Below, piece by piece: positions 1-8,617 of a DNA stretch of 64,000 nt. Both the position numbers and the translations under genes were made by a program. The DNA comes from Melioribacteraceae bacterium. GTDB taxonomy: Bacteria > Bacteroidota > Ignavibacteria > Ignavibacteriales > Melioribacteraceae. The DNA lies in the NCBI GenBank assembly GCA_019638015.1, contig JAHBUP010000001.1:2760424-2824423 (forward strand), given 5' to 3'. The notes beneath the pieces are model-generated. The model saw only the letters and a list, made by a program, of their open reading frames with translations, was not told the DNA's origin and made no database searches. Every line of letters starts with the position of its first letter. The first letter of the stretch is position 1.

Positions 1-993
1 TTCTCTAATTTAGGTTTAGTTGTAATAGATGAGCAGCACAGGTTTGGAGTTCTTCAGAGATCTGCTCTAATTCAAAAGGACCACAACCCACATGTTTTAT
101 TAATGACGGCTACACCTATTCCAAGAACCATCACAATGACTTTATATGGAGACCTTGATATTTCTGTAATAAAGGAACCTCCAAAGAATCGTAAGCCAAT
201 TAAAACAGTTCTAAGAGGAGAAAGTAAACTTAAAGACGTTTATAAATTTATTTCCGATAAGGCTGAAGCTGGGATTCAAACATTTATGGTATATCCTTTA
301 GTCGAAGAATCAGAAAAACTGGAATTGAAATCAGTTCTTACACATTATGAAGAATTAAAAAGTAATTATCTCACGCATTTGAAGGTCGGCTTAATCCATG
401 GAAGGATGAATTGGCTTGAGAAAGAAAATGTGATGAAAGATTTTGCGGCTAATAATTATCATGTGTTGTTGTCAACTACAGTTATTGAGGTGGGAATAGA
501 CATTCCGAATGCAAATATTATAGTAATTAATGACGCACATCGATTCGGTTTGTCGCAATTGCACCAATTGAGGGGCAGAGTTGGGCGAAGTGGAGCTCAA
601 AGTTATTGTGTTTTAATAACAAGTGATGAGCTTTCTGCAAAAATTAATAGATACGATTTTAATTTTGATTTTCTATCGCGAGACGCTATTGAGAAAAGAA
701 AGTCACAGATACGATTAAACGCAATGATCAAGTATTCGAGCGGGTTTGAATTATCTGAAATAGATTTTAAACTCCGGGGACCGGGAAATATTTTTGGTAC
801 AGAGCAAAGTGGCTTACCAATTTTTAAATATGTGAACTTACTAGAAGACATTTCTCTGATTGAAATTGCGAAGCATGAAGCATTCGAAATCATTTCTAAC
901 GACAATAAACTTACCAACGAGAGCAATTCTCTGATCAAAAATATTCTGAAGAAGCATTATCATAAAAATATTTGGATGTCGCACATCGCATAA
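1..993 (+). CDS. recG: ATP-dependent DNA helicase RecG, C-terminal part (5' truncated by window)
   Basis: The open frame runs from base 1, so the gene starts upstream of the window and only about the last 330 residues are present. The first visible residues hold the DEQHRFG helicase motif II, followed by motif III (MTATPIPRT). Near the end of the helicase core are TTVIEVGIDIPNA and the motif VI sequence QLRGRVGR. The order and wording of these motifs fit RecG, the branch-migration helicase that remodels stalled forks and Holliday junctions, rather than PriA or Mfd. The wedge domain and Walker A motif would lie in the missing N-terminal part. The C-terminal LRGPGNIFGTEQSG stretch is also RecG-like. 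Confidence 0.95.
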   Translation, partial: FSNLGLVVIDEQHRFGVLQRSALIQKDHNPHVLLMTATPIPRTITMTLYGDLDISVIKEPPKNRKPIKTVLRGESKLKDVYKFISDKAEAGIQTFMVYPLVEESEKLELKSVLTHYEELKSNYLTHLKVGLIHGRMNWLEKENVMKDFAANNYHVLLSTTVIEVGIDIPNANIIVINDAHRFGLSQLHQLRGRVGRSGAQSYCVLITSDELSAKINRYDFNFDFLSRDAIEKRKSQIRLNAMIKYSSGFELSEIDFKLRGPGNIFGTEQSGLPIFKYVNLLEDISLIEIAKHEAFEIISNDNKLTNESNSLIKNILKKHYHKNIWMSHIA

Positions 994-1086
994 TTATTTT
1001 TTTTCTTTTGATCAAACTCATTGCAATTTTTTTTTTATTAATTATATTTCGAGAGAATTTTTTAAGGAATTGTTATTAGCTCTCTC

Positions 1087-2148
1087 TTGTTAAATAAAAA
1101 ATTAAGAGTAGCACTCACATACAACATAAAACCGGAAGATTTTTCTTCTGCACACCAACAACTTTCTCATTCCGACAGTAAAACAAATGATGCAAATGAT
1201 ATTTATGCCGAATGGGATTCTGCAGAAACAATTAATGCTCTCAAAAATGCTCTAGCAAAATATCACGATGTGTTATTAATTGAAGCGGATGAAAATGCGT
1301 TTATTAAATTAAAAGAATTAAGACCAGAAATTGTGTTTAATGTTGCCGAAGGAGCGTATGGCATTAGCCGCGAGGCTCAAATTCCAGCCATGCTTGATAT
1401 GCTTCAGATTCCTTATACTGGATCAGATCCATTAACATTAACTACTTGTCTCGATAAGGCGCGTACAAAAGAAATTCTAGCATATCATAACATTCCCACA
1501 TCCAAATTTATTTTAGTGAATTCTCTTTCAGAAGTTGATAATGTTAGTATTTCATTTCCATTAATGGTAAAACCGGTTGGAGAGGGATCGAGCAAGGGGA
1601 TTTTTAATTCTTCATTAGTATACAATACTGGTGAGCTAAAAAAATTAGCATCCGAAATGTTTAGCAGGTACAACCAGCCTATTATTATTGAAGAATTTTT
1701 GCCCGGAAGAGAGTTTACCGTGGCACTTTTAGGTAATGGTGATTCTGTTGAAGTATTGCCGATCGTAGAAATTAATTTAGACCAACTTCCTTCCTCACTT
1801 CAGCCAATTTATTCGTACGAAGCGAAGTGGATTGCCGACACCCGGGAAAATCCGTTGAATATTTTTACTTGTCCAGCCAAGATTGACAAAGCTCTAGAAA
1901 AGCAAATCAAAGAAACTGCAATAAATACTTTTAAGATTATGAGATGCAGAGACTGGTGCCGAATTGATATGAGACTTGATGCCAATGGAATTCCGAATAT
2001 AATAGAATTAAATCCTCTTCCCGGCATTTTACCTGACCCAAAGGATAATTCATGTTTCCCCAAAGCGGCCAGAACAGCCGGATACTCGTACGATGAGATG
2101 ATAAACAAAGTTTTGTTAACTGCCGCTCAGAGAAATAGTCTAATATGA
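1087..2148 (+). CDS. ATP-grasp ligase, D-Ala-D-Ala ligase-like (first paralogue)
   Basis: A 353-residue ATP-grasp enzyme related to D-alanine-D-alanine ligase. It has the glycine/serine loop KPVGEGSSKG near residue 165, IIEEFLPGREFTV near 200, and a metal-binding end, RIDMRLDANG then IIELNPLPG, near 295-315. It probably joins a carboxylate to an amine with ATP. The N-terminal substrate loop reads FNVAEGAYG instead of the HG-x-GEDG motif of true Ddl enzymes, so D-alanine is not a safe substrate. The only likely start is TTG at 1087; an AAGGA lies at 1064-1068, rather far upstream, so the start is uncertain. The stop overlaps the next gene by four bases (ATGA), which suggests translational coupling. 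I place it in a four-gene operon with a second ligase, a GNAT and a lysine-aminomutase-like enzyme. Confidence 0.85.
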   Translation: MLNKKLRVALTYNIKPEDFSSAHQQLSHSDSKTNDANDIYAEWDSAETINALKNALAKYHDVLLIEADENAFIKLKELRPEIVFNVAEGAYGISREAQIPAMLDMLQIPYTGSDPLTLTTCLDKARTKEILAYHNIPTSKFILVNSLSEVDNVSISFPLMVKPVGEGSSKGIFNSSLVYNTGELKKLASEMFSRYNQPIIIEEFLPGREFTVALLGNGDSVEVLPIVEINLDQLPSSLQPIYSYEAKWIADTRENPLNIFTCPAKIDKALEKQIKETAINTFKIMRCRDWCRIDMRLDANGIPNIIELNPLPGILPDPKDNSCFPKAARTAGYSYDEMINKVLLTAAQRNSLI

Positions 2149-3203
2149 CTGATAAGAAGAAAATATTAATTTGTTTTAATGAACCAGCTTCGATCTATGA
2201 CAATTATTTGGGAAAAGAAGTGAATTCTGGATCAGATAAAGTTGATTTATCTGAAAAGGATTTTTTAAATCAGATTTCTTTTCTTAAAGCAATACTAAAG
2301 AAAAAATATTCCAAAGTTGAAACATTAGCTTTCAATAAAAATATTTTCAAGATGATAGATTCAATTCGAGCATATAATCCCGATTTAATATTCAATTTTG
2401 TGGAATCTGTCGAGGGAATTTCTAATTACGAAAGTCATGTAGCCGGAATTTTCGATTTGCTCGGCTATAATTACACAGGTAATAATTCAATTACTTTGAG
2501 TAACTGTTTATTGAAATCGCGAACAAAGCAAATATTATCATCACACCAAATAAACACTCCAAGTTTTAGAATAGCTGCTTTAAATGAAATTCCATCTAGT
2601 AAAAACTTAAAACTAAAATTTCCTGTTATATCAAAATTGATTAGAGAGGATGCCAGTATTGGAATTTCAGAATTTTCTGTATCTAAAAATTATGAAGAGT
2701 TGAAACAAAGACTTAAGTATTTATTCAAAAACTTTAAGCAGGATGTAATAATCGAAGAGTATATTGAGGGGCGTGAACTCAATGTAGCTATACTCGGTGG
2801 CAAATTGCTCCCAATTTCTGAGATTAGATTTGATGGTTTGCCAGATGGACTTCCTAAAATTGTTACTTATGAAGCGAAATGGGCTCCGGAAAGTGTTTAC
2901 TACAATTATACAGTTCCCAAAGTACCGGCAAAGGTAACCAAATCATTAAAAGAAAAAGTTAATTATCTGGCATTGACTTCCTATGAAGCATTAAGCTGCC
3001 GGGACTATGCTAGGGTTGATATACGAATCGGCAAGAATAATAAACCATATGTTATTGAGGTGAACCCAAATCCCGATATATCTCCCGATTCCGGTTTTGC
3101 CCGTTCTGCTTCTGCCGCAGGTATTAGTTACGATAAATTGATATATACTATTTCAACATTTGGTTTAATGAGAAAACCGTATGATACAACTTTTATCAAC
3201 TGA
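2145..3203 (+). CDS. ATP-grasp ligase, D-Ala-D-Ala ligase-like (second paralogue)
   Basis: A 352-residue paralogue of the preceding gene with the same domain order: an N-terminal domain containing FNFVESVEG, the ATP-grasp loop EDASIGIS, the IIEEYIEGRELNVA strand and the metal site RVDIRIGKNN / VIEVNPNPD. The small loop is DAS-x-G where the first paralogue has GSS-x-G, so the two enzymes have probably diverged in substrate. Two consecutive ligases fit a route that makes two amide bonds, or one that adds different amino acids in turn. The ATG overlaps the upstream stop. The 3' end overlaps the GNAT gene by 23 bases. The family assignment is firm; the reaction is unknown. Confidence 0.85.
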   Translation: MTDKKKILICFNEPASIYDNYLGKEVNSGSDKVDLSEKDFLNQISFLKAILKKKYSKVETLAFNKNIFKMIDSIRAYNPDLIFNFVESVEGISNYESHVAGIFDLLGYNYTGNNSITLSNCLLKSRTKQILSSHQINTPSFRIAALNEIPSSKNLKLKFPVISKLIREDASIGISEFSVSKNYEELKQRLKYLFKNFKQDVIIEEYIEGRELNVAILGGKLLPISEIRFDGLPDGLPKIVTYEAKWAPESVYYNYTVPKVPAKVTKSLKEKVNYLALTSYEALSCRDYARVDIRIGKNNKPYVIEVNPNPDISPDSGFARSASAAGISYDKLIYTISTFGLMRKPYDTTFIN

Positions 3204-3657
3204 CCACCGAGCACAATTAGTAGAATTAATTGAGCGTATTGTTAATTTTTCTAATGAAGAAAAATTAACCGCAGTTGAGCTAATTGATGAGGCACTTTCA
3301 GGTACTCCGGGTTGTTCATACATTGTTTATGTTGCTAAAGATTCAGAAAAAGTGCTTGGTTATTACTGCATAGGAAAAAGATATTTAACCGATGGAGTTT
3401 ACGATTTGTACTGGATTGTGGTTGATCAAAATAATCAAAAAGGTGGAGTTGGTTCAAAATTGCTCCAACATGCCGAAAATTTTGTTAAAGAGAATAAAGG
3501 AAGATGGATCCTAGCAGAAACATCCTCCAAAGAAAGTTATATAGCTACAAGAAATTTTTATTTAAGAAATAAATATTCGATAGTCTCCCAAATAAAAGAT
3601 TTTTATACAATCAAAGACGATTTAATTGTTTTTGGTAAATATTTTAACTCTAACTAA
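3181..3657 (+). CDS. GNAT-family N-acetyltransferase
   Basis: A 158-residue single-domain GNAT protein. The central strand DLYWIVVDQNNQ leads into the acetyl-CoA pyrophosphate-binding turn QKGGVGSKLL (about residues 85-95), followed by the C-terminal RNFYLRNKY stretch typical of the fold. It would transfer an acyl group from CoA to an amine. Its start lies inside the 3' end of the upstream ligase gene and the aminomutase follows after 24 bases, so it is part of the same transcript. In methanogens and some bacteria lysine 2,3-aminomutase is paired with a GNAT (AblB) to make N-epsilon-acetyl-beta-lysine. This protein is much shorter than AblB, so equivalence is only a hypothesis. Confidence 0.85.
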   Translation: MIQLLSTDHRAQLVELIERIVNFSNEEKLTAVELIDEALSGTPGCSYIVYVAKDSEKVLGYYCIGKRYLTDGVYDLYWIVVDQNNQKGGVGSKLLQHAENFVKENKGRWILAETSSKESYIATRNFYLRNKYSIVSQIKDFYTIKDDLIVFGKYFNSN

Positions 3658-3681
3658 AAGTAAAAATAAAGGGCAACTATC

Positions 3682-4887
3682 ATGGAACTCTGGCAGCAGA
3701 TGATCAGAGACAGTGTTCACACTGTCGACCAACTTGTTGAAAAATTTGGTATCGACAGAAAAGTGGCAGAGGGGCTTGACGAATTTTTCCAAGCTCGAAT
3801 AAATCCATATTACCTCAGTTTAATAAGAACTCCGGGTGATCCTATATGGAAGCAATGTGTACCGGATAAAGTTGAATTGGAAGATATTGATGGATTTGAA
3901 GATCCGCTTCAAGAAGACGCAATGAGTCCAGTTCCTAATATTACTCATCGTTATCCTGATAGAGTTCTTTTTCTTACTACTAGTCAATGTGGGATGTACT
4001 GCCGTTTTTGTACGAGAAAAAGAAAAGTGGGCAACTCAGATAAAATTTCGATGAAGGAACTTGAATCGGCATTCAAGTATTTGGAAAAGCATCCTGAAGT
4101 GAGAGATGTAATAATGTCGGGCGGTGATCCATTGATGCTAACTGATACAATGCTCGAAAAAATATTAAAACGGCTTCGTCAGATTCCACATATAGAAATT
4201 ATTCGGTTGGGAAGTAAAATGCCCTGTGTGCTTCCTCATAGAATTACCCCTAAACTTGTTGAGATGTTAAAAAAGTATCATCCAATTTATGTTAACACTC
4301 ACTTTAATCATCCTTGGGAAATTACACCGGAAAGCTCAAAAGCATGTGAAATGCTGGTGAATGCAGGAATCCCGGTTAGTAACCAAGCTGTATTAATGAA
4401 AGATGTGAATGACGACGCGGATGTGATGAAAGAGCTTTTCTTAAAACTTCTAAAAATTCGGGTCCGCCCCTATTATCTTTACATGGCTGATGAAACCCGT
4501 GGCGCAAATCATTTCCGTACTTCAATTGATACCGGTATTGATATAATGTACAAACTCCGCGGCAGTATTAGTGGGTTGGCTATTCCCCACTTTGTCATTG
4601 ACGCACCTGGCGGCGGTGGTAAAATCCCGATTCTTCCTCAATACATTTTACATAGGGATGAGGAAAAAATTGTGATGAGAAATTATAAGAATGAAGTATA
4701 TGTTTATAGAGAGTCTCATCTTCCGGCTGCTGTTAAGCAGGAAAAGAATAGTGTCCCGGTGGAAATTGTAACGGAAGTAAAAGGTAATGGGAAAAATGGT
4801 AATGGTGGTAATGGTTCCTCCAAAAAACCCAAGAACTTGAAAGAGGAAATAGATGTACCTGAATTGTTTTCTCTAAATAATAATTAA
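3682..4887 (+). CDS. kamA: Lysine 2,3-aminomutase-family radical SAM enzyme (KamA-like)
   Basis: A 401-residue protein that aligns along its length with clostridial lysine 2,3-aminomutase. C103, C107 and C110 form the CxxxCxxC iron-sulfur/SAM motif. R112 matches the carboxylate-binding arginine. K314 in PGGGGK is the PLP lysine. D270 (LYMAD) and D307 (VIDAPG) match the two aspartates that hold the epsilon-amino group of lysine; glutamate 2,3-aminomutase has other residues there. The cysteine of the inter-subunit zinc site is replaced (VNDDADVM) and the C-terminal zinc cysteines are absent. Instead there is a Gly/Asn/Lys-rich tail (residues 367-385). An AAAGGG ribosome site precedes the ATG. 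The expected product is beta-lysine or a beta-amino acid of similar shape; the substrate is inferred from residues only. Confidence 0.88.
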   Translation: MELWQQMIRDSVHTVDQLVEKFGIDRKVAEGLDEFFQARINPYYLSLIRTPGDPIWKQCVPDKVELEDIDGFEDPLQEDAMSPVPNITHRYPDRVLFLTTSQCGMYCRFCTRKRKVGNSDKISMKELESAFKYLEKHPEVRDVIMSGGDPLMLTDTMLEKILKRLRQIPHIEIIRLGSKMPCVLPHRITPKLVEMLKKYHPIYVNTHFNHPWEITPESSKACEMLVNAGIPVSNQAVLMKDVNDDADVMKELFLKLLKIRVRPYYLYMADETRGANHFRTSIDTGIDIMYKLRGSISGLAIPHFVIDAPGGGGKIPILPQYILHRDEEKIVMRNYKNEVYVYRESHLPAAVKQEKNSVPVEIVTEVKGNGKNGNGGNGSSKKPKNLKEEIDVPELFSLNNN

Positions 4888-4909
4888 TGAATAATTAGAT
4901 TATTTATAT

Positions 4910-4938
4910 AAAAAATGCCGGTTATTCCGGCATTTTTT
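4910..4938. terminator. Bidirectional intrinsic terminator
   Basis: A perfect 12-bp stem pairs 4910-4921 (A6 then TGCCGG) with 4927-4938 (CCGGCA then T6) around the 5-base loop TTATT. It lies between the convergent aminomutase operon (+) and nadK (-), and its A and T flanks let it work on both strands. The nadK stop codon is inside the right arm. Confidence 0.9.
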
Positions 4939-5815
4939 ATAATTCATTTCTAACATCAACACCCCAAAATAGCTTCTTCCTTAAAGTTTCGTAGTAATTA
5001 TAGTGCTGTGAATGAATAAGTTTGATCTTCGCATCCCCCTTCTTAATTTTAAGTGAAGCAGAGGTATTAATAAAATTCACTCTTTGTCCATCGCAACTTA
5101 CCTGTATTTTTTCTGCTAAAGATTTAACCATAATAGTTATTTCCTGATCCCCTGAGATAACTAATGGTCTTGCAGTTAAAGTGTGAGGAGCAATTGGGGA
5201 TAATACAATCACGTCAGCAATTGGACTAATAATTGGACCGCCGACTGAGAGTGAGTAACCTGTTGATCCTGTAGGAGTTGAGATTACAAGTCCATCAGCA
5301 GAGAAAGTTGAAAGCTCCTTTTCATTTATCTTAATGGTCAGTTCTATCATTTTTGGCCAGGGTCCTTTATCAATTACAATATCATTTAAAGCGAATAATG
5401 ATTCGTTGATATCAGAACATTCACCATCAAGCGATACTCGATCTTCAATTGTATAATTACCTGACTTAAAATCGGAAAGGAACAACCCAAAATTTTCTAT
5501 ATCAAATTCGGCCAAGAAGCCAAGCTTTCCAATATTTACGCCGACTAATGGTGTATTAAAATTTTTTATTTCAAAGGCAGTATTGAGCATTGTTCCGTCG
5601 CCGCCTAATGAAAGAATTACATCACATTTAGTGGCAAGATCTCTGGTTGAGTAGAAACTATTTGCATTATTTAATTCAAGCTCTGCACCTTCAATTTGGC
5701 GGGTAGTCTCACTCAAAAAATATTGCACGGAATTTTTATCAAGAATTTCAGTTACCCGCTTCAATATTGAAAGAATTTCACTTTTGGCAGTGTTTGGGAC
5801 TATTCCAATATTCAT
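4937..5815 (-). CDS. nadK: NAD kinase
   Basis: A 292-residue NAD kinase that phosphorylates NAD to NADP in the cytosol. The GGDG motif is in LSLGGDGTMLNTA (about residue 75), followed by GVNIGKLGFLAEF. The NDIVIDKG segment, the ADGLVISTPTGSTGYS nucleotide-binding stretch and LSPIAPHTLTARPLVI are all in the family order. The length is normal. The ATG overlaps the stop of the upstream glycosyltransferase gene as ATGA, so it is co-transcribed with the surface-polysaccharide genes. This link looks positional rather than functional. Confidence 0.96.
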   Translation of the reverse strand: MNIGIVPNTAKSEILSILKRVTEILDKNSVQYFLSETTRQIEGAELELNNANSFYSTRDLATKCDVILSLGGDGTMLNTAFEIKNFNTPLVGVNIGKLGFLAEFDIENFGLFLSDFKSGNYTIEDRVSLDGECSDINESLFALNDIVIDKGPWPKMIELTIKINEKELSTFSADGLVISTPTGSTGYSLSVGGPIISPIADVIVLSPIAPHTLTARPLVISGDQEITIMVKSLAEKIQVSCDGQRVNFINTSASLKIKKGDAKIKLIHSQHYNYYETLRKKLFWGVDVRNEL

Positions 5816-6573
5816 TTTTTAAGTTCCCATACTTTTGAGTATTTAATAAAAACGTAATGAGCTGAAAATAATGATAAAACTAGCCCATGAAATCCATCAA
5901 GAAAACCTAAACGTAAAATATACATTTTAATAAAAATAAATAATGGACGAATAATCAAATCAACTAAGCCGACTGGTTTATCTTGGGTTATAATATCCTT
6001 TGCCGCTAAAGTAGTGTAATGATTCATTTTATTTATATAATGCTCAATATTTGGATCTGTATAATGGTTCAAATCATATTTAAAATGACCGACCTTATTA
6101 TAACCGGTTAATCCTTCATGGACAGATTTTTGATTAAATGATATTTTAGATTTATTAAAGAGTCGAGGAACTCTTCCAGGATACCAACCGCAATGTTTTA
6201 TCCATTTCCCTAGGAAATATGCCTTTCGGGGTACATCATAAATATCAAACTGTGGAGCAGAATCTTTAAAGTCTTCCACTTCTTTTTTTAGCAACTCGGT
6301 TAATTCCTCATCAGCATCAATCCAAAATACCCATTCATATTTAGTTTTTTCTAGCGCGAGTGTTTTTGCTGACGAGAAGCCTGACCATTCGGCAATTTCA
6401 ACATTCACCTCGGAGAATTTCTTCGCGATCTCAACAGTTGAGTCTATTGTCCGCGAATCAACAATTAACACGATATCGTCAATTATTCCAATTTGACTAG
6501 CGATGCAGCGTTCTATATTTCGTTCTTCATCCCTAGCTATAATAATAGATGAAAGTTTAATCTTTTTTTCCAT
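5812..6573 (-). CDS. Family 2 glycosyltransferase (LPS core type, WaaE/KdtX-like)
   Basis: A 253-residue GT-A glycosyltransferase. The N-terminal strand SSIIIARDEERNIERC and the acidic metal site FWIDADEEL near residue 100 are typical of the GT2 branch that adds a sugar to LPS inner core. The C-terminal third ends in two hydrophobic stretches (about 205-240) that could associate with the membrane. The start overlaps the O-antigen-ligase-like gene by 17 bases. The gene sits at the end of an operon with the ABC exporter and ligase, which supports a role in cell-surface glycan assembly. The acceptor sugar cannot be read from sequence. Confidence 0.88.
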   Translation of the reverse strand: MEKKIKLSSIIIARDEERNIERCIASQIGIIDDIVLIVDSRTIDSTVEIAKKFSEVNVEIAEWSGFSSAKTLALEKTKYEWVFWIDADEELTELLKKEVEDFKDSAPQFDIYDVPRKAYFLGKWIKHCGWYPGRVPRLFNKSKISFNQKSVHEGLTGYNKVGHFKYDLNHYTDPNIEHYINKMNHYTTLAAKDIITQDKPVGLVDLIIRPLFIFIKMYILRLGFLDGFHGLVLSLFSAHYVFIKYSKVWELKK

Positions 6574-8617
6574 TTTCCAATTCTGAAGAATAATTTTTAT
6601 AAAACGCGATATTCAAACCCAATGTAAACCAAACGAGGGTAATAATTTCCTGATCACCAAAATTCCATTCACCAATTCCGGAGAATAAAAATCCAATAAA
6701 TGCGGCAAGAGTTCCTAATGAATATGAGGATGCATACGGGATATTTTTTAATCTGGAGTAAATTTTAATATTTAATTTAAGAATCGACCCGAGCAGATAA
6801 ACAACCACAATAAATCCAATGACTCCTAAAATTACAAGGAAATGGATGTAGTTGTTATGAAGATGTCCAAAATCCTCTTTAAAATATGGTTCTTTATATT
6901 TCGAATAAATGGTCTTAAGATCAATATCCCCTACCCCAAACAATGGATGATCTGATAAAATTTTGAAGCCGGTGCTCCACATTTGTAATCGTTCATGATT
7001 AGTTTCATGGTTTTTATCAAAAATCGAGAGAAGTCTATTTCTCTTATTATGGGATACATATAAATAATCATCTTTGAGCTGGAACCCGCTCGGTGAGTAT
7101 TGTAATTGTAGCAATTGTGAAAAATCATACTTCTTTTCATTATCTCTTATTCTGGCAAATTTACCATCGAATGAAATACCATATAAATTATTGTTATAAT
7201 CCTGAATTCGGAATATACCGGTTGTATTAAACGATTTTTTAATCGAGAGCGTATTATTCTCCACACCGATTACAAGCAACTCTTTATCGGTTTGCAAAAT
7301 ATAGTCGCCATCAAAACTCCACAAAAGATTGACAGATGTTGAGTATTCCAATGAATCAAGTAGAGTAAACTCTTCGGGATATTTATTTTCATAAAGTAGA
7401 AGAGACTGTTTCTTCTTGTTATATACAACAAAATAGTTTGAATCAGCTGTAAAGTTTGAATTCTCAGTAAGTTGTGGGAACTCGAATCTTCTCAACGAAT
7501 CTGTATATTCAAAAACGGTTAAACCGCTGTCGATATCAAGCACAAATAATGATGAATTAATTGTTTTGAAATCAACCGTCTTCCCTTTTGAATAGACTGT
7601 CTCGAGTGATTTTGCTTTACCATCTTTAATCCTGGCAAATTGAAATCTTGAATCCATCAAATAGTTTACAATCAACGAATCATTAATTCCAAATGACGAA
7701 ATTGCCGGAGCCGGAGTTTCAAGAGTTTGCACAATAGTTAAATCATCAAGAATTATTAACCCATTTTGATGATCAGCTATCATCATTTTATCAGCAACTG
7801 AGGTGATATTATTCGCTCTACCTTCAGTATTAATTTGGCCTACTTTATTTATTTCTGTCCCGAAAGAATATTTCTCTACCGAACTTTCATTTTTACTTAG
7901 AAAAAAGAACCCGATTATTACTAAAGCAGCGGGGGCTATAATCCACCATTTGCGCTTTATAATTAATATAACCACTATTCCGGTAATTGCCCCAAGCCAA
8001 GCTGCTCTTGTATAACTGGCAATTAATGCAACAGATGATATTAGGAACAAAGCCAAATACAATACTCGAATTAGTAATTTAGGTTTTTCATTTATGAATA
8101 GAGTAAATGTATAGACGGTTGTAAATGCCATAAGTCCACCCGCGGTCATTACATACTGGAACGGCGAAGGGCCGCGCATTTCATATTGGTAGAGCTGTGA
8201 GATAAAGTGTTCGTAAGCAAAAACAACATATAAAGTTAACGTGACTAGTGCGGCACCCAAATAAATTTTAAATACTGAAAGGGTTTTTTCTTTATTATCC
8301 AAAGAAAACATCATTACGTAAACAATCGGGATAAGTATCATTCTTTTAAAAAGTATTGTAAAAACTTCCCCTTTATTGACTGAAAGTAGTGCTGAAATAA
8401 ATTCTGCGGCTAAGAAAAAAATAAAGGCTAACTCAAGTCCATTTTTTTGGGGTGTGATTCGTTTTTTGAATAATAAAATAATCACTATAAATAAAGCGCC
8501 GAAATAACCTATCTGGTTTATAAATATGGAGTTGGTAAGACTAAGCACAAATATTATTATAAATCCGAATAGGAGTCGATTATATTTATATTTTATTAAA
8601 TCTATAGATTCTGTCAT
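6557..8617 (-). CDS. O-antigen ligase/polymerase-family membrane protein with inserted propeller-like domain
   Basis: A 686-residue membrane protein. Residues 15-240 hold about eight to ten hydrophobic segments, including SYTRAAWLGA (201-210), a family hallmark. Residues 531-563 hold the conserved large-loop sequence around NHERLQMW and HPLFGVG. HLHNNYIHF and further membrane segments follow to residue 670. This is the layout of Wzy/WaaL (Wzy_C) proteins that join or polymerise O-antigen on undecaprenyl carriers at the periplasmic face. Unusually, about 275 residues (roughly 250-526) with repeated short beta-strand patterns separate the last N-terminal helix from the loop, so the protein is much longer than the usual 400-470 residues. 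The insert resembles a beta-propeller by eye. The start overlaps the ABC exporter stop by four bases. Confidence 0.85.
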   Translation of the reverse strand: MTESIDLIKYKYNRLLFGFIIIFVLSLTNSIFINQIGYFGALFIVIILLFKKRITPQKNGLELAFIFFLAAEFISALLSVNKGEVFTILFKRMILIPIVYVMMFSLDNKEKTLSVFKIYLGAALVTLTLYVVFAYEHFISQLYQYEMRGPSPFQYVMTAGGLMAFTTVYTFTLFINEKPKLLIRVLYLALFLISSVALIASYTRAAWLGAITGIVVILIIKRKWWIIAPAALVIIGFFFLSKNESSVEKYSFGTEINKVGQINTEGRANNITSVADKMMIADHQNGLIILDDLTIVQTLETPAPAISSFGINDSLIVNYLMDSRFQFARIKDGKAKSLETVYSKGKTVDFKTINSSLFVLDIDSGLTVFEYTDSLRRFEFPQLTENSNFTADSNYFVVYNKKKQSLLLYENKYPEEFTLLDSLEYSTSVNLLWSFDGDYILQTDKELLVIGVENNTLSIKKSFNTTGIFRIQDYNNNLYGISFDGKFARIRDNEKKYDFSQLLQLQYSPSGFQLKDDYLYVSHNKRNRLLSIFDKNHETNHERLQMWSTGFKILSDHPLFGVGDIDLKTIYSKYKEPYFKEDFGHLHNNYIHFLVILGVIGFIVVVYLLGSILKLNIKIYSRLKNIPYASSYSLGTLAAFIGFLFSGIGEWNFGDQEIITLVWFTLGLNIAFYKNYSSELENGKKD

